DNA of 64,000 bases from Strongylocentrotus purpuratus (GCF_000002235.5 NW_022145532.1:372001-436000), one strand, 5' to 3'. Shown: positions 34,532 through 47,389, counted from the stretch's first letter. Numbers and translations are program-made. The notes: generated by a model not told the origin, from the sequence alone.

Positions 34532-34882
34532 AGGTAAAGACCAGTTGTGGTCATGCGATTGCATTGTGAAAGAAACGTTGTGGAATCGATCATAAAAGGT
34601 TGATCATCTAGCATATAAGTATTTGTGTGTACTGCAATGTTCTGGAATCATCAAAATGATAAGAAATATGGCCCAGTCTTCGAAAATTTACAAGCACTGT
34701 ACACAGATAGATGTATATGGGACTATACGCACACATGCGTTTATCTCTCACAGACCATGTAGATAAACTAATTTACCAAATATATCAATTAGTAGGCGGT
34801 TTCCCGGCAAATTTTTTATCATCATGTATTAGTCAAAACATATACTTTCACATGATTGGTAATAAGAGCTTCCATTTAACTT
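34532..34882 (+). mobile_element. TTAA/TA MITE family, copy C (3' end lost)
   Basis: Starts at TTAA (34528-34531) with AGGTAAAGACCAGTTGTGG and follows the full-length copies to ATTGGTAATAAGAGCTTCC, then diverges. The matching inverted end is not recognisable. Confidence 0.85.
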
Positions 34883-34889
34883 CAACAAG

Positions 34890-36537
34890 ATTGTTACTGG
34901 ATACAATATCAGATGACAATGAAATATGGTGCCCAGTGCCTGCAAAATCAGAGATGTGTAAGGTTTTTTCTATGTATTTATATGTTATAGTAGCAGTGAC
35001 TCTTCATTCGTTCAGGCTCTATACATACATGTATATATAAACTAATAAATGTATTTAAATGTATTTAAATGTATTAAAGAAATATCTTGATGCTAATTAT
35101 CTTTGTGTATGACTGGCATGTATTGTACATCTACACTTCTTTCCGACGGAGACGCCATTTTGACCACACAAGTAGGTAAGCAACCGTTTGATAATACGGT
35201 TTTAGAAAGTAGAGCAAAACACTTGAATAGGAAGCGGATCGTCTGCTATTTGCTCAATGAGTACGGAAAGATATCCCTTGTGGAGAAAATCAACATATAT
35301 TGGGAAAGAACTAGCCTGATATCTGTAGGGTGTTCAGCACCCGAAACTAACTTGCCACTGAACAGTTTGATGCTTTTAAGTTGAAACCATCAACTTTTAC
35401 GCTTTATACAATTACATTCATTTTTTTGTGTGTGTTCGACGTGCATTTCTTGATGAAGCCGTTATCTCTTCATATTCAGTAACGCATGAAATGAGCGTAC
35501 AAGTCATTCTCCTGTTATTCCTGCCCCTTTCTCTTTTTATTATCAGAGTGGAAATGATAGAAATTTGGTTTATAATTCATTTTTTCCTCACTCGCCCGTT
35601 CCTTATAATGCCGTCATTTTCTAGTTCACTTGGCTTATTGGCGAGTGGCATTTTGATGCACAACCAATTTGTATCGATTGCTCCAGTTTGTACTGTAAGT
35701 GCATGGTATTAAGCGATTGAGAGAGGAGATGGAGGAAGGGGGAGACTTCTATAGACAAGGAGAAAGACGAGAAACGAAAGAGGAGAGAGAGAGAGAAGGA
35801 GATAGAGAGAAGGGGGTGGCTGTTGCGCTTTTCAACCATGATCACGTTTTCTTTAACTTCCGGAAAAGTTTCAAGCTTGCATTCTATACGTTTCAATTCC
35901 GTTTTGAACTCTCCTTTTGAAATCGTAATGCAGTGTTTGTGAATATAAGCTAAGATGACAAATGCTGTAAATGTCATCCTTCGAAAGTGGGATATTTTCT
36001 TGCAATGAATAATCTCGAGTTGACTGTATATAAGTTGACACTTGACTTTCAAGCACGCAATGTTTATTTTCGAATTATTTGTGGTTTACTTTAATGCACA
36101 ATACGTGAATTATACACGTTAATACAGTGTAGATCCCAGGTGACCTGGTAATCACGGCTTTTCAAACAGGCTCATTTAGCCTGTCAAATTGAAATCAAAA
36201 AACCTTTTCAGAAATGTCTTATTTATTATGGTAAGATTCTGTTTTTTACCTGTTGGATATTTCCCTTCCATTAAGAAACTAATCCACACGTCAGTACTGA
36301 CGTCAAGTTTCCACCCACCTTGTTTATACATAGTCTGAAGCTCAATGAATGCAATTACAAACTTGACAAACATGATTAGCTTCCATACCCAAGTCACACC
36401 GGCAAGACAGACGACAAACCGAATAAAACTTTATATTACACCGTACTATTACCAGGAAGTGGTCAGTGTTTAATCGGAGTGCACTCGGTTTGACGATGTG
36501 ACGGAAGCATAAGGCCTTAGTCTTGAATTTAAATATA
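34890..36537. other. Intergenic sequence, nothing recognised
   Basis: Several open frames of 60-143 codons occur on both strands between 34711 and 36397, none with recognisable motifs. 35785-35812 is a GA-rich tract. No gene is proposed. Confidence 0.4.
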
Positions 36538-36672
36538 GAGGTGCGTGGTCAAGTGGATAAAGGGAAATGTGAGTTGGTCTAGCGGCACGTTTACTCGGTC
36601 AGCTCTCTGTCTTAATTCGCCTACAAACTGGCTCAGGCGACCTCGGTTCAAAACTGAGTCGCGTCTTTCTTT
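36538..36672 (+). repeat. Diverged tRNA-like SINE remnant
   Basis: GTGCGTGGTCAAGTGGATAA resembles a tRNA A box and GACCTCGGTTCAAAACTGAG a B box, but they are far apart (about 90 nt) and the fold is not that of a tRNA. Probably an old tRNA-derived SINE or two merged pieces. Confidence 0.4.
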
Positions 36673-36763
36673 CAGATGTTTTGGTTAAAGTTCGGTCCCC
36701 AGATGTAAATAATCATATCCGATTGATACACTTCTGTATCATGTAAAAAAAACACACACACAC

Positions 36764-37010
36764 ACACTAGTGGATATGTCACCGGACTGTGGATTACATG
36801 GTTCGCGGTCGGAGTCACGCCACGGTACAAGGCATTTCTGGTAAAGCACAACCCTCCACCCAGGTGTAGTAAAAGGTTACCCAGTAGGGATTTATTCTTT
36901 GAATGCCTTGAGCACCTTAGGGCAGCTGGGCTAAACCCATTTGTATAATACTGTAGTCTTTGTAGGCACCTTGAGCACCCCTATGCGATGGAGAGCTGTT
37001 ATAAAACATC
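36764..37010 (+). repeat. tRNA-derived SINE of a second family
   Basis: Begins CTAGTGGATATGTCACCGGA (tRNA-like 5' part), with GGTTCGCGGTCGGAG as a degenerate B box. The body contains CCACCCAGGTGTAGTAAA, TTCTTTGAATGCCTTGAGCA and CAGCTGGGCTAAA, and the end TTGAGCACCCC..GAGAGCTGTTATAAAAC. I recall this body as a widespread marine-deuterostome SINE. Confidence 0.7.
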
Positions 37011-37474
37011 ACAATGAAACATTGTTTGCAGGTCAAACTTGATCTCGATACAAATCTTGACCTCCAATTTGTTCAGCTCTTCAGCTACACTTGAAACGTG
37101 GTTGTTCCTTTGCCGTTTTTAAATAATTAATTAGGAGAAATCAATATACCATTTTGGAGTGCCCATTAGATTTAAGGTCTTGATAGGAAATTATTTCTAC
37201 AAATAACATGAGGAAAGCGTGTTGCTGATCAGTACTTGATCTATAATGTCACTGTATAACACTGCTCTGGTATTATCATATTCGAAATGAATGATGTTAA
37301 TTTTTTTTTTTTTTGGATGTATCTAAAAGGGCTTAAATCGACTCCCCCGTGCACCATTTTTGTTATATGACCTGTTTAGTGTTCTTACAAACAGTACCCA
37401 ATGACAAGATATATAATACAGCTATTTCAAACGATTAATTTTCTTTTTTGATTGAACTTTTGCATGCATAGGCT

Positions 37475-37769
37475 CAGGCGCGTACGTTTTTTTTATGTGT
37501 ATGTTTTTTTTTGGAGAAAAAAAACCCTTCTGAGTTTGTTTGTTTTTTAATTTAAAAAAAAAAAAAAAAATTATGCCTATGGATGACCTAAAAAAGGTGA
37601 CCTTACCCCCCCCCCCCCAACAAATTTTCAAATTTCGAGACCAAAAAAAAAAAATGTGTCCTCTTACCCCCCCCCCCCCCGCTTATTCAGCGGCTGGCTG
37701 AGTCGTTGCGAAATTTTTGGCCCGATTTTAACCCCCCCCCCCCCTGAAAAAATCCAGTGTACGCCACTG
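37475..37769. mobile_element. Non-autonomous hAT element rich in poly-C and poly-A
   Basis: Starts CAGGCGCGTACG and ends CAGTGTACGCCACTG, partly matching inverted ends of the CAGTGGCGTACxCxG type. A perfect 8-bp duplication CATAGGCT lies at 37467-37474 and 37770-37777. The 295-bp body has three runs of 13 or more C and long A runs. A lone CAGTGGCGTACGCAG end of the same type occurs at 51472. Confidence 0.85.
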
Positions 37770-38271
37770 CATAGGCTGTTGCGATGTCGGGCAACATTCA
37801 GCTTTTAGGTTGCCAAAAGCAATGTTTCTTTGAAATGTATGAATATAATGTAATTACATAACAAATAATACATCTTTTATTTTTATACAAAGAATAAAAA
37901 TAGGCTCGTGTTAATGTGTTAAATAAGATAAGAGGGATATCCAATCCATTTCTTTTAAATGGGATTTTAGTTCAGTTCTTCCTTTTAAGGAGCAATGAAT
38001 AGTATTTTCGAGTGCTTTTTGCAATCTAGCGTGAATGAAATTTAACGTAGAATAGAATCGCTAATGACGTGTGCCTGAAGCTCGAGCCTTTCTTTCTCTG
38101 CACTATCTAATAATAGATTCTGCTATCTGATACTGTTCGTATTATGAACCGCCAATTTTCGTCCTTATTTGCCTCGACACTGTAAGAATGCTTGAGCTTC
38201 AAAGAACACTTACGTTTCAAGGGCATTTTGGGATTAAAATTCGATCCATTAGAAAATATCGCCTTCACCGT

Positions 38272-38279
38272 CTCCCCCC

Positions 38280-38313
<34 letters not shown>

Positions 38314-38575
38314 TTCGCCCCCTCTCTCTCTCTCTATTTCTCTCTCTCTGTCTCTTCTCTTTAATTCTCTGTCTCCTTCACTTCCTTTCTCCCTCTCTCT
38401 CCCCGGTCTCTCTCTCTCTCACCCTTCCCCTCTCTCTCTCTCCTCTCTTTAACTCTCCCCCTCTCACTTCCTTTCCCCTATGTCTTTCCCCCTCTCTCTC
38501 TCTCTCTCTCCCTCCTCTCTCTGTCTCTCTCTCTCTCTTCCTTTTCTATTCTCTCTCTTACTTTTTCTCTGCATT
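38272..38575 (+). repeat. Long CT-rich microsatellite region
   Basis: About 300 bp of imperfect CT repeats with CCC, TTT and CTGT interruptions. Ser/Leu/Pro-rich frames across it are artefacts. Confidence 0.95.
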
Positions 38576-39678
38576 TAAGAGCGAAATGAGTGTAGAAGCT
38601 TGATTCATTCTCATGGCTGAAATAACTTCATCACGCCTGAAGGACATCAACCTCGAGTACGATTTTAACAATCCGAAACCATTTACGAAAGCAAACACGA
38701 ATGTTGTTATCCACATTTATACTATAACTCAGTTTGAGGAAAAATGTTCATACAGGATAATTACTCATCTTGTTCTCATATTTACTCTTGCGCTTCTCAT
38801 CTATATCAAATATGTGTAAAGCGGAATATTTTCGTTGATTTGAAGATGTGGAATATTTAGGGTTTTTTCTTTTGTTGTTGCTTCCTCGCATCATGCGAAT
38901 GGAAAGGCGTATAGTGATGTCAGTACAAGACTCGTTAAGTAAGAAACAAGGTAAATGAGAAATAAAACACAAAACAAATTACGAATTATGTATACCCTGT
39001 ATAGTTTCTAAAGAAAAAAATGATAATCGAGTACACATACGTTTCGTCGATCAGCGATTAATTTCGGGCACTGCCATGTAAACAAGGTTTTCTACTTGTA
39101 AAATTTCTTCTCTTGTATTGTATTATAAATTTATTCCAACTTAGGAACGATATCAAAGCACACATTGTAAGGATCCAAATGAAGCACGCGGCTTGCTATT
39201 GTTCAAAAACCTCGCCTGCCTCCGACAAAAGCTAAAAGAAGATTGAACATTTTGTCAATAGGTTGGTCAGTCGAATATGGGCTCGCCGAAACCACTTGCA
39301 CGTCTTCGAGGTCTAGTGGTGAAGGCGGTGGTGTAACTTAGCCAGGAAGAACCGAGTTCCGGCGAAGACATTTCCTTTTGTTCAACTTTTTCAAAAATAT
39401 CAAATATGGCAGCAACGGAGAACCATAAATATCTTTCGTTTTCATTCCTCACAATAATCAAAATAATCAACAAATGAACAAAATCGATTTTGTAGTGATG
39501 GGCCATAGCCATCCTGATGGAAAACATTTGATTGTTTTGCATTTAATCGACTTGCTTAACTCTTAAGTATTTTTAGACACTCCAAAATAGTTTTGCTACG
39601 TGTACAATACAAAATATTTCAAATTTATATGCGAATCTCGTCGTGCTTGAATCTGAAGTAATGTGTTTATCGGAAGAT

Positions 39679-39750
39679 GGAGAGAGAGAGAGAGAGAGAG
39701 GGGGGAGGGAGAGAGAGAGAGAGAGAGGGAGAGAGAGAGAGATGGAGAGG
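39679..39750 (-). repeat. GA microsatellite
   Basis: GA run with GGGG interruptions; low-complexity frames in it are not genes. Confidence 0.95.
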
Positions 39751-40159
39751 GAGATTAGGAAAGATTTATGGTGTTGAGACATGGCGCCGCATTACTTCAT
39801 CATGATCGATGATTTTCCATAAATATGATTGCGTCGACTTTGTGAAGCTTTTTTTTGTACTCGTGAGATTGTTTTAAATACGGAGCAAAACATTGTGTTT
39901 ATAATTTCTATAGCGAAAACAGTGATTTATCTCCTTACAATGTACTTGAAACTATCAACATACTCATAAATCTAACTCGTTTGATTATACTTGCGCATCT
40001 GGAAAAATGAATTGTTTTGTTAATTATGGTGGGATCGGCAAGATGATTAGAAAGTTGATTGGACCGAGGATAATCATTAAAAACATTCCTCTTAATTTGG
40101 TCAACGTTCAAAAAAATTATCTACTTGGTATTAATGCCGCCATAAGTCTCTAATCAAAG

Positions 40160-40325
40160 AAAGAGAGAATTTACACTCCCCGGGGAGTCACGTCAGTGAT
40201 CACTTGTTTAGGAGTGAATATCGATTGATTTTCGAGTGCTCTCTAACAAGAAAAGAGGGAATTTTCACATTATTTTCACTCCATTTTAAGCCTCCACAGG
40301 AATGACGTCAGTGGTCACTCGATAT
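40160..40325 (+). repeat. Diverged duplication with paired CRE-like motifs
   Basis: AGAGAGAATTTACACTCC..CACGTCAGTGATCAC and AGAGGGAATTTTCAC..ATGACGTCAGTGGTCAC lie about 110 bp apart and look like two copies of one module ending in (G)ACGTCAGTGxTCAC. Confidence 0.45.
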
Positions 40326-41447
40326 TTTAAATTTATTTCAGAGAGAGTATCATATTAAAACGCAACGCCATTATTATTAACATTTATCGATTTTATACGT
40401 CGCAAATCGTGAAAGATATTCCGTATTTCGAATATTGCTAAAGTGGTCTGTCCACGGTTAAAGCACAATATTTCTACTGGCATCTTAAACGTTCATTTCA
40501 TTTTGCCTTTTAAAATAGGCCTATACTCGGTCGAGTGGTTGTGAGTTGATGCAGTCAAATACAATATGTACTATGGTTTCAGAGTGTAAAGACCAGTTTT
40601 GTGAAATTATTGATCTTCAGAGATTTGTCGTATTAATTGGATAATAGTACCTGAAGAGAAAATGAATTAACACGACCATTTTGAAATGAAACGGGATTGA
40701 GGAAAGTGATGAACTAACTCTGACGTATCCTAATGTGACACTTAGTCATGTCTTTGGGATGGCGAAGTTAAAGGTCGGTCCCAAAAGGTACAATAATCAT
40801 CGATTATCAATACACGTATGTGTAATCCAATTAAACACACACGCACACCCACATACTCATGCACACGCAGCGTTATTTAGTGCCGAATTCGGATACCCCG
40901 GCCACTGCCGTGTTTGCTGAAAGTTACATCTCCATGCTTGGAGTTGAGTTGCTAGAATCTTGCCTGCCTCCCATCCTGATCCATTTGTTGATAAGGCCTA
41001 CTGATAGATTATGTTTTTGTTTTTATTTACTTTTTGTTTTGTTTCCTTTTGGTTGTTTTTTGTTTGTTTTTTTAATTTTGTTTTATTTATATATTTTTTT
41101 AACATTCACTGCCACTTGGAAGACGTGCTTTTGATACGGTCGGCTGTAAACAAAACACAAACAACCCACTAGATATAACCACAGTTTACACAGATATGAG
41201 TATGTATTCCTTTGTTTGCAAAGAGAATCGGAAAAGGGGGCTTAAAGGCATTAGTAGTATTTTAGTGACGCACTATTATGTGCATTTTCCCTTACCAGCC
41301 TGTTAAATGAGCTTGGTATTCTAACCTCTGATCTACGCCTCAAGCTTTGTCGCCATAGTCGCCTTCTACCATCCCGGATTCCGTATGCCATCCCGGTTTA
41401 CATACATCCCATCACAACACTCGCAGGCAAATACACATTCCTCATGT

Positions 41448-41479
41448 GTCTCCATGGTAACAAAACACTTGTGACGTCA
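41448..41479. promoter_or_regulatory. RFX X-box next to a CRE palindrome
   Basis: GTCTCCATGGTAAC (41448-41461) fits the RFX X-box consensus GTNNCC-AT-RGNAAC. The perfect CRE TGACGTCA follows at 41472-41479, ten bases on. The surrounding 41330-41580 is CpG- and C-richer than its neighbours. No gene start is visible beside it, so function is inferred from motifs alone. Confidence 0.4.
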
Positions 41480-43686
41480 AGCCCCGTCACTCTACACGTC
41501 ACTAATTCATTACTAGGAGGCAAGCATACCCTGTTGCCCTCGATGTTATATTTTCAGTTGTTTTCACCGCCATACCGCCACTCAACGCCGATTTATTTTT
41601 AAAAGAAATATGATAGATGATACCCTTTTCGGATGTTTACTTTCGACCGTGTGGCATACTAAAAAGGTGGTTCCTGAGTAGAGTTATATTGCCTAGCTTA
41701 ACAAGTCTTCCTGTTTTATTTTTGAAAAACAAACAATATGGTGGCATTTTCTGGATGAAACATTTCATGGGACAATATTCTTTTGTTCAAATGTGAACAA
41801 TACCTTTGTTTGGAGTTTGCCTTTAAAGAGGGCTCCAGCGTGAAAGCAATTTTCAGCATAACTCATTGGCATTGTTTTTTCCCCATTATCTTTTGATATA
41901 TTCATATTGTAATTGGACACAATCAGCCGATTGAAATGACGTCATAAAGGTATATAATGTATAGGATTGAAAAAGAAAACTAGATTTTTCCAGTTTGTTA
42001 AATGTTCCTGTGATAATTTAATGCTGTGGTTGAAACTAAACTTACAGGTTTGTATATACCAGGCCAGTCTAGTCAAATTGATAAACGTGGGTCGAAACAG
42101 ACATGTCGATGAAATTCCTTGTCTGTCATCATCTTAGCAAATTTCTCAGAAAGTTGATATAGTGGACGAATCAATGCAAAGGCCCCACTTCTGCGGCAAT
42201 AACTAAAATGCAATAATTCGAGATGCAAATTACGCCTCGTCCTTAAGTTAAACAAAAGAATGGTCGAATGACTCGAATGCAATCACATTGTAATGCCTTT
42301 TTAATTTTCATAGACCATTTAATTTGGGTTGAAAGATGGGATCTTCATAATCCGAGTATAGACCAACATAATAAGGATTTGAAGCGATACTGGGTGACGA
42401 TGAAAATAGCTCTCCTAGAAAATTGTTCATTTCCTTCAACAAACATGAGAAAACCAGAATCATCAGACTAAGCTAATATACAAGAGTGCGTTCTCGTCAG
42501 TTATTAGGTTTAGTCAGTATCACCTGCCCCTGCTCTCATGTAGCAATGGTGGAGTCTGGAAAGATATCGGGGTCTTCTAAACCCTCCCGTCATACCGTCA
42601 CTAACTTCGGGTACTATTCTGGAGAACGAATAAATATTGCTGTCATCGTTATCAATAATGCCTATCTTAATTTTTCAGGAAAATAAGTTTGACAGTGCGA
42701 CATAATACGTTAATCCTATTGACAAAGTCGTGTAAAAGTATATTTACAGTGAAGTGGTTTACAGGATTCTGGGATGCTTACAAAGTGTACCTTTGCTAAT
42801 CTAGTCATTGGCATGAGGAAGGGCAAAGGGCGCTTTGATATTTGTGCAAGGAAGGTGCCCTTAAAAGGGAGGACGGTATACGCTTTTCGCTGCACGCATT
42901 TGGATCCACCACCGAAAGACTATTTGATATTCACAACGACATGAACGCCACTCTCTTATTCGTAAATGACAGACGAGACTTCGTCTGACAGCATGGCTAA
43001 GAGCAAATTTCCGAAATGATTATGTACGTCATCGCCATATTCATAAAGATAAGAAGACCTTTCCAAAACAAATATTTAAGAAACTAGAGAGACTTTCATA
43101 TAAGATTGAGACATAAATCATAAAATTTTAATTTCGTCGGCTCATAAAAAGAGAATATTGAAGAGGAGCAGCTGTGCTCTCATCTCACAAGCTGAGTTAT
43201 CTTCAAGAGTAGAATGTTTACAAAAAATAGGCAAAAAGCTAATCCCTGGTGCTTCAAGGATTGTTGACTTAGGCGGCTCTACGTCATAAATGGCTGGCGA
43301 GGAAAAGTGACACCATATCGATTGTGATGAGTAGGGACGATTACCAAGTAAAACCTTCTATAAGAGTCCTAGATCCTCTCTCTACCATGGTGGCACAAAT
43401 CATGATCAGGTTTGGATTTGATGACCTTTAGGATCATGTCTGTAGAATAAAAATGAAATTAGGTAAGGAATCAAAAGAGAATTGTATATTACAAAAGTTT
43501 GCCCTGGTTTAGAATTAACCCAGTTCTGTTCGATTGGATAATGAATGTATTCGTTCGAATCACAGTGACAAAGCATTTTGAGCGTCTTTTATATCACAGG
43601 ATTGCCTCTTTTGTATTTGGATAAAAGAAATGTATAGATATTACATAGGGTAGAGAGGAACTGTTGCCTGTTGATTTTGATTTTGC

Positions 43687-43757
43687 TTTTCTTCTACTTC
43701 TTCTTCTTCTCATCTTCTTCTTCTTCTCATCTTCTTCTCCTTCCTCTCCCACTCTCT

Positions 43758-43806
<49 letters not shown>
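43687..43806 (+). repeat. CTT then CT microsatellite
   Basis: CTT trinucleotide repeats pass into a pure CT run and then GTAT repeats. Confidence 0.95.
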
Positions 43807-43809
<3 letters not shown>

Positions 43810-44570
43810 GTATGTATGTATGTACCTCTCTCTCTCTTTAAATGTTAATTTGTTTTTATGCGCGTTCTCGACAAAAGTACGTATATATGCTATATCGAAG
43901 GGGATACGGTAAAACATTGTTTTGAAAGCACGTTCACTTCCGCGGAGGAAAAATAGCCTCTCATCATAATTATCAGTAATGTTAGAATCATGATTCGGTA
44001 TTTAGGTGCCGTGGGGACCCGTTTTCTTAAATGAGATTCTCCCATCAATATTGCTACCGGCCACAGTAATATTCCGTCGATGAACTGTAAAAAAGGACAA
44101 CTGTACTTGTCTGTACATCAATTCTTCATCGTTTTTTCTATGTTGAATTAAAAAAGAGATAAATTGGGTTAAAAGAGAGGAGAACGACTATGTAAATGTC
44201 AAGCACTATAAATGGGATCAATAAGGCCTGACTCGGAAGCCTGGGCTAAATTGAGACGAGAACATATGGAATAGACAGCTTCTTGTTCACGGCCATTACT
44301 GTGTTTGAAGATAAACGTCGATATATACTCTCACGCGGGTTTTAGCCAATTATCTTGACGGTGAGGGGGAAGGAAGTAAAAATGATTTTCAAGATTTCTG
44401 GTGATGAATTCGAGCAATAATCATTTATATTTTCATATCGCAATGTAATTTTTAATGCAAAATGTTTTTTTTACAAATGTCAGATCCCAAGTATTATTCT
44501 CCGACAAAGAGTAATTCATTCGTTATTCTCTTGTTTCTGCGTTTTAAATCATGGTCTTGAGTCTGCATTT

Positions 44571-44668
44571 TGCCCCCCCCCCCCTCCCCACTCCCCCCTC
44601 TCTCTCTCTCTCTCTCTCTTTCACTCTCTCTTTCTTTCTCTCTCTCTCTTTCTCTCTTTTTTTTTCCT
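44571..44668 (+). repeat. Poly-C and CT microsatellite
   Basis: A run of about 12 C followed by CCCC/CT repeats. Confidence 0.95.
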
Positions 44669-46175
44669 CTTTCTCCCTTTCACATTACTGAATAGGCACT
44701 CATCACATGATTAAATATGTTACTTTAACCATGGAAAAGCATTACAATTTTTGTAATAAGTTGGCAAATAAGACTTTGGCAAAATTTAAAGAAAAAGCCC
44801 TCATAACGATATTGAAGTACTAAAAACAGCCAACGTCTCATATTTGAAGATAAATTCATTTCAATAAAAAGATGTGACATGAAAATTGATAGATGTATAC
44901 AATGATGTTAAATTTGGAAAGACAATGAAAACATAACTAAATAATAATAATAATAACAATAAAAATAACATTTATGATACGCCATCGATTTAGGAAACCA
45001 ATCCGAGGCGCACGATACATTAACATTAACACAGCTATTTAAAATCACCGGCAACATTAAATTTGTGCAAAGAATCAGATAAAAGTTCTTTTGGAGATAT
45101 ATATTATGAATTTTATTTTTATATCCTGATAAAAACAGGTGTGATATGGGATATTGATTTAATATGATTGTGTACAGTCCTTCATATTTTTAAAATGTTT
45201 ATTGAAAAATATTTATTCAAGCTATTTTACATCCCGCATGTTCATGATGAAGAACATTCAGCATTTGAATTGGTCATGATAATTTTCTATGGATGATGAA
45301 TTTGCTTAGCAATGTTTGCGACCAAGTTACGACAAACAAACCCTTCCCCCTTCACCATTCATTACCCCCCGCTATCGTGGGTGACAATCGTTGGCAGTTC
45401 GAATTTACCTCAGATCTCGTCCTATTTCTGAGAAGAAGACCTAGTTGATAAACCATTCTGACCAGGGGCGATAGAAAGGGTGTGGGGGTTCGAGCACAAA
45501 AGGGATCTCTAGTGGTTTCTCTTTAAACCTCGCTTCATCAGATCACATCACAATCATCAGTCATGTTCGGGCGAGATGCAGTGAAACATTGTGACAAACA
45601 AGGTGGGAGGAGAGGAGGGGGGGGGGGGGGAGAAAGATGGGATGAGAGTGGCAATATAGGTGGGAAGACAGAGGGGTGAGAAAGAATAAGGGAAGAGGAA
45701 GAATTAGTATATAATGCGACTTACATAAGAAATTCACCCTTATTTGGCGGTTGATAAAAGTAATTTGTGAAAGATATTACCTAGTACTTTGCAGAATTCA
45801 ACGTCTATTTCTTCATTCAAATACCTTTATAAACAATTGTATTTTCATTAATATACTAAATAACCAATGACACCATGGATGTGTGTATATATCTTTTTAA
45901 CCATTTAAATATACAAAATATTTTGTTTGTTCTAAGCAACTTCACCGAAAAGGTATTTAAAATATGAGTGTTGTTAATTAATCATGCTGTCGTGGGAGTT
46001 GAGTGCTTATATTGCTTCCGTGACTGGTAGTTCCAAGTGTGTTGAGGATTTGTGGGTGTGTACTGTGCTGTGTTTTTGTTTCCTATGAGTGTGCTTGTGA
46101 GATTCGGATTCTATTGATGTTAGAGTTAATTACATTTTCGATGAAGTTTTAAACATTTTTCTTTCTTTTTCTTAA

Positions 46176-46523
46176 AGGTAAAGACCAGTATTGGAAACGC
46201 CCCAATTTAAAAAAATGAAATGGAAGCTCTCATTATCAATCATGTGAAAGAATATGTTTTGACTAATACATGATGATAAAAAATTTGCTGGGAAACCGCC
46301 TACTAATTCATATATTTGGTAAATTTGTTTCTCTCATGGTCTGTGAGAGATATAGGGTAGTCCCATATACATCTTTCTGTGTATGAATGGGCCAAATTTC
46401 TTATCATTTTGATGATTCCAGAACCCTGCAGATGCTAGATGCTAGATGATCAACCTTTTCTGATCGATTCCACAACGTTTCTTTCACAATGCAATCGCAT
46501 GACCATATAACTGGTCTTTACCT
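46176..46523 (-). mobile_element. TTAA/TA MITE family, full-length copy D
   Basis: Ends AGGTAAAGACCAGT and ACTGGTCTTTACCT are inverted repeats, flanked by TTAA on both sides (46172-46175 and 46524-46527). The 348-bp body has no coding potential but keeps two conserved blocks, GATCAACCTTTTCTGATCGA and CATGATGATAAAAAATTTGC. The TTAA could be a 4-bp target (piggyBac-like) or a TA target with AA/TT ends; the sequence does not decide. Confidence 0.9.
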
Positions 46524-47131
46524 TTAACTGTGTTTCCAATCATTGGATAATCTCGTTTTGTGATTTTGGGTAAACCTATGAATTTACATCCATGTCTCTA
46601 GTTGCTGGTTATTTTTTGAAATACCATATTATTTAATATTCATGTACTTTATTTTATGTTTGCTTATTTCATAGTTATTTTGTATGTTATCATGTATATA
46701 CAGGACCAATGTGAAAAACAGCTTTGGCTGATATTGTCATCCATGTTAATGAAAGGTCTTATTTGATAGCTTCACCCTTATTTCTCAGGTGACAAAATAA
46801 ATTATGTGTGAAAGTTAGATTTATCACCTTGTCTTCAGTTATAATTTTCTCACATTTTATTATACCGTATTTTTAATAATGTTTATGGAAACGTCGTATT
46901 TTGTTAACTATTTCTATGGAGCTGCTGAAAACTGCCTTCCGGTTGTTTGAATATCATAAACCTAAGAGACAGAGGCGTCACAACGGCAAAATAAATGAAT
47001 GGCTATTTTATAGTGGATTGAACTTGTGTGTACTCCACCTGCTTATCCAAGGGATTTTCCCTGATTATTTTGTTCTTTGTTTGTGAATGAGTGGTGTCGT
47101 TTCAATCTACTCCCACGACTACTGACTTGAC

Positions 47132-47389
47132 GTTGTCTGCAGGCACAGACTCTAATACAATTTCTAAACTCTTGAGAAGAGCCTAGCTCTGTCAGTCTCT
47201 GCATGGTCTCTGGGTGTGTCCGGAGCAGCTTAAGTACAGTATGCTGTCAGCCTAGTCTCAAAGTGCAGATATGCACTGCTACACAGCGACTGGCAACGGT
47301 TCGTGCTGCAAACTTGCTTGAGAGGTATAAGGTGACACAAGCATAGCGACGAGGTTTTCTTTTATAGAGTCTGTACTTGCAGACTAACA
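47132..47389. mobile_element. MITE-like unit with GTT(A)GTCTGCA inverted ends
   Basis: GTTGTCTGCAGGCACAGACT and AGTCTGTACTTGCAGACTAAC are inverted repeats of about 22 bp bounding a 258-bp non-coding unit. Part of the body (TAGTCTCAAAGTGCAG) recurs at 33855-33945. The target duplication is unclear. Confidence 0.6.

Larger units (their letters stand above)
38820..41447. other. Intergenic sequence, CpG-richer, no gene recognised
   Basis: Mostly single-copy-looking sequence with noticeably more CG dinucleotides than the zwilch introns. It holds a GA microsatellite (39679-39750) and a short duplication with CRE-like motifs (40160-40325). A possible start context CAAATATGGCAGCAACGG near 39405 opens only 23 codons. 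I propose no gene. Confidence 0.4.
41480..46170. other. Intergenic sequence with microsatellites
   Basis: No gene recognised. It holds a CTT/CT tract (43687-43806), a poly-C/CT tract (44571-44668), a TAA repeat followed by a diverged LINE-tail-like segment with a CGCCATCG..CCGAGGCGC motif (44940-45030), and a G-run in purine-rich sequence (45603-45700). Open frames crossing these are low-complexity. Confidence 0.45.

Noticed and set aside
35103-36052. Cluster of 70-143-codon frames on both strands
   Set aside because: They overlap one another on opposite strands, lack motifs and show no exon-intron structure.
38613-38819. 68-codon ORF with a hydrophobic C-terminus beginning MAEITSSRLK
   Set aside because: It follows a long CT tract and has no recognisable family, no splice signals in frame and no supporting context; a chance frame is as likely.
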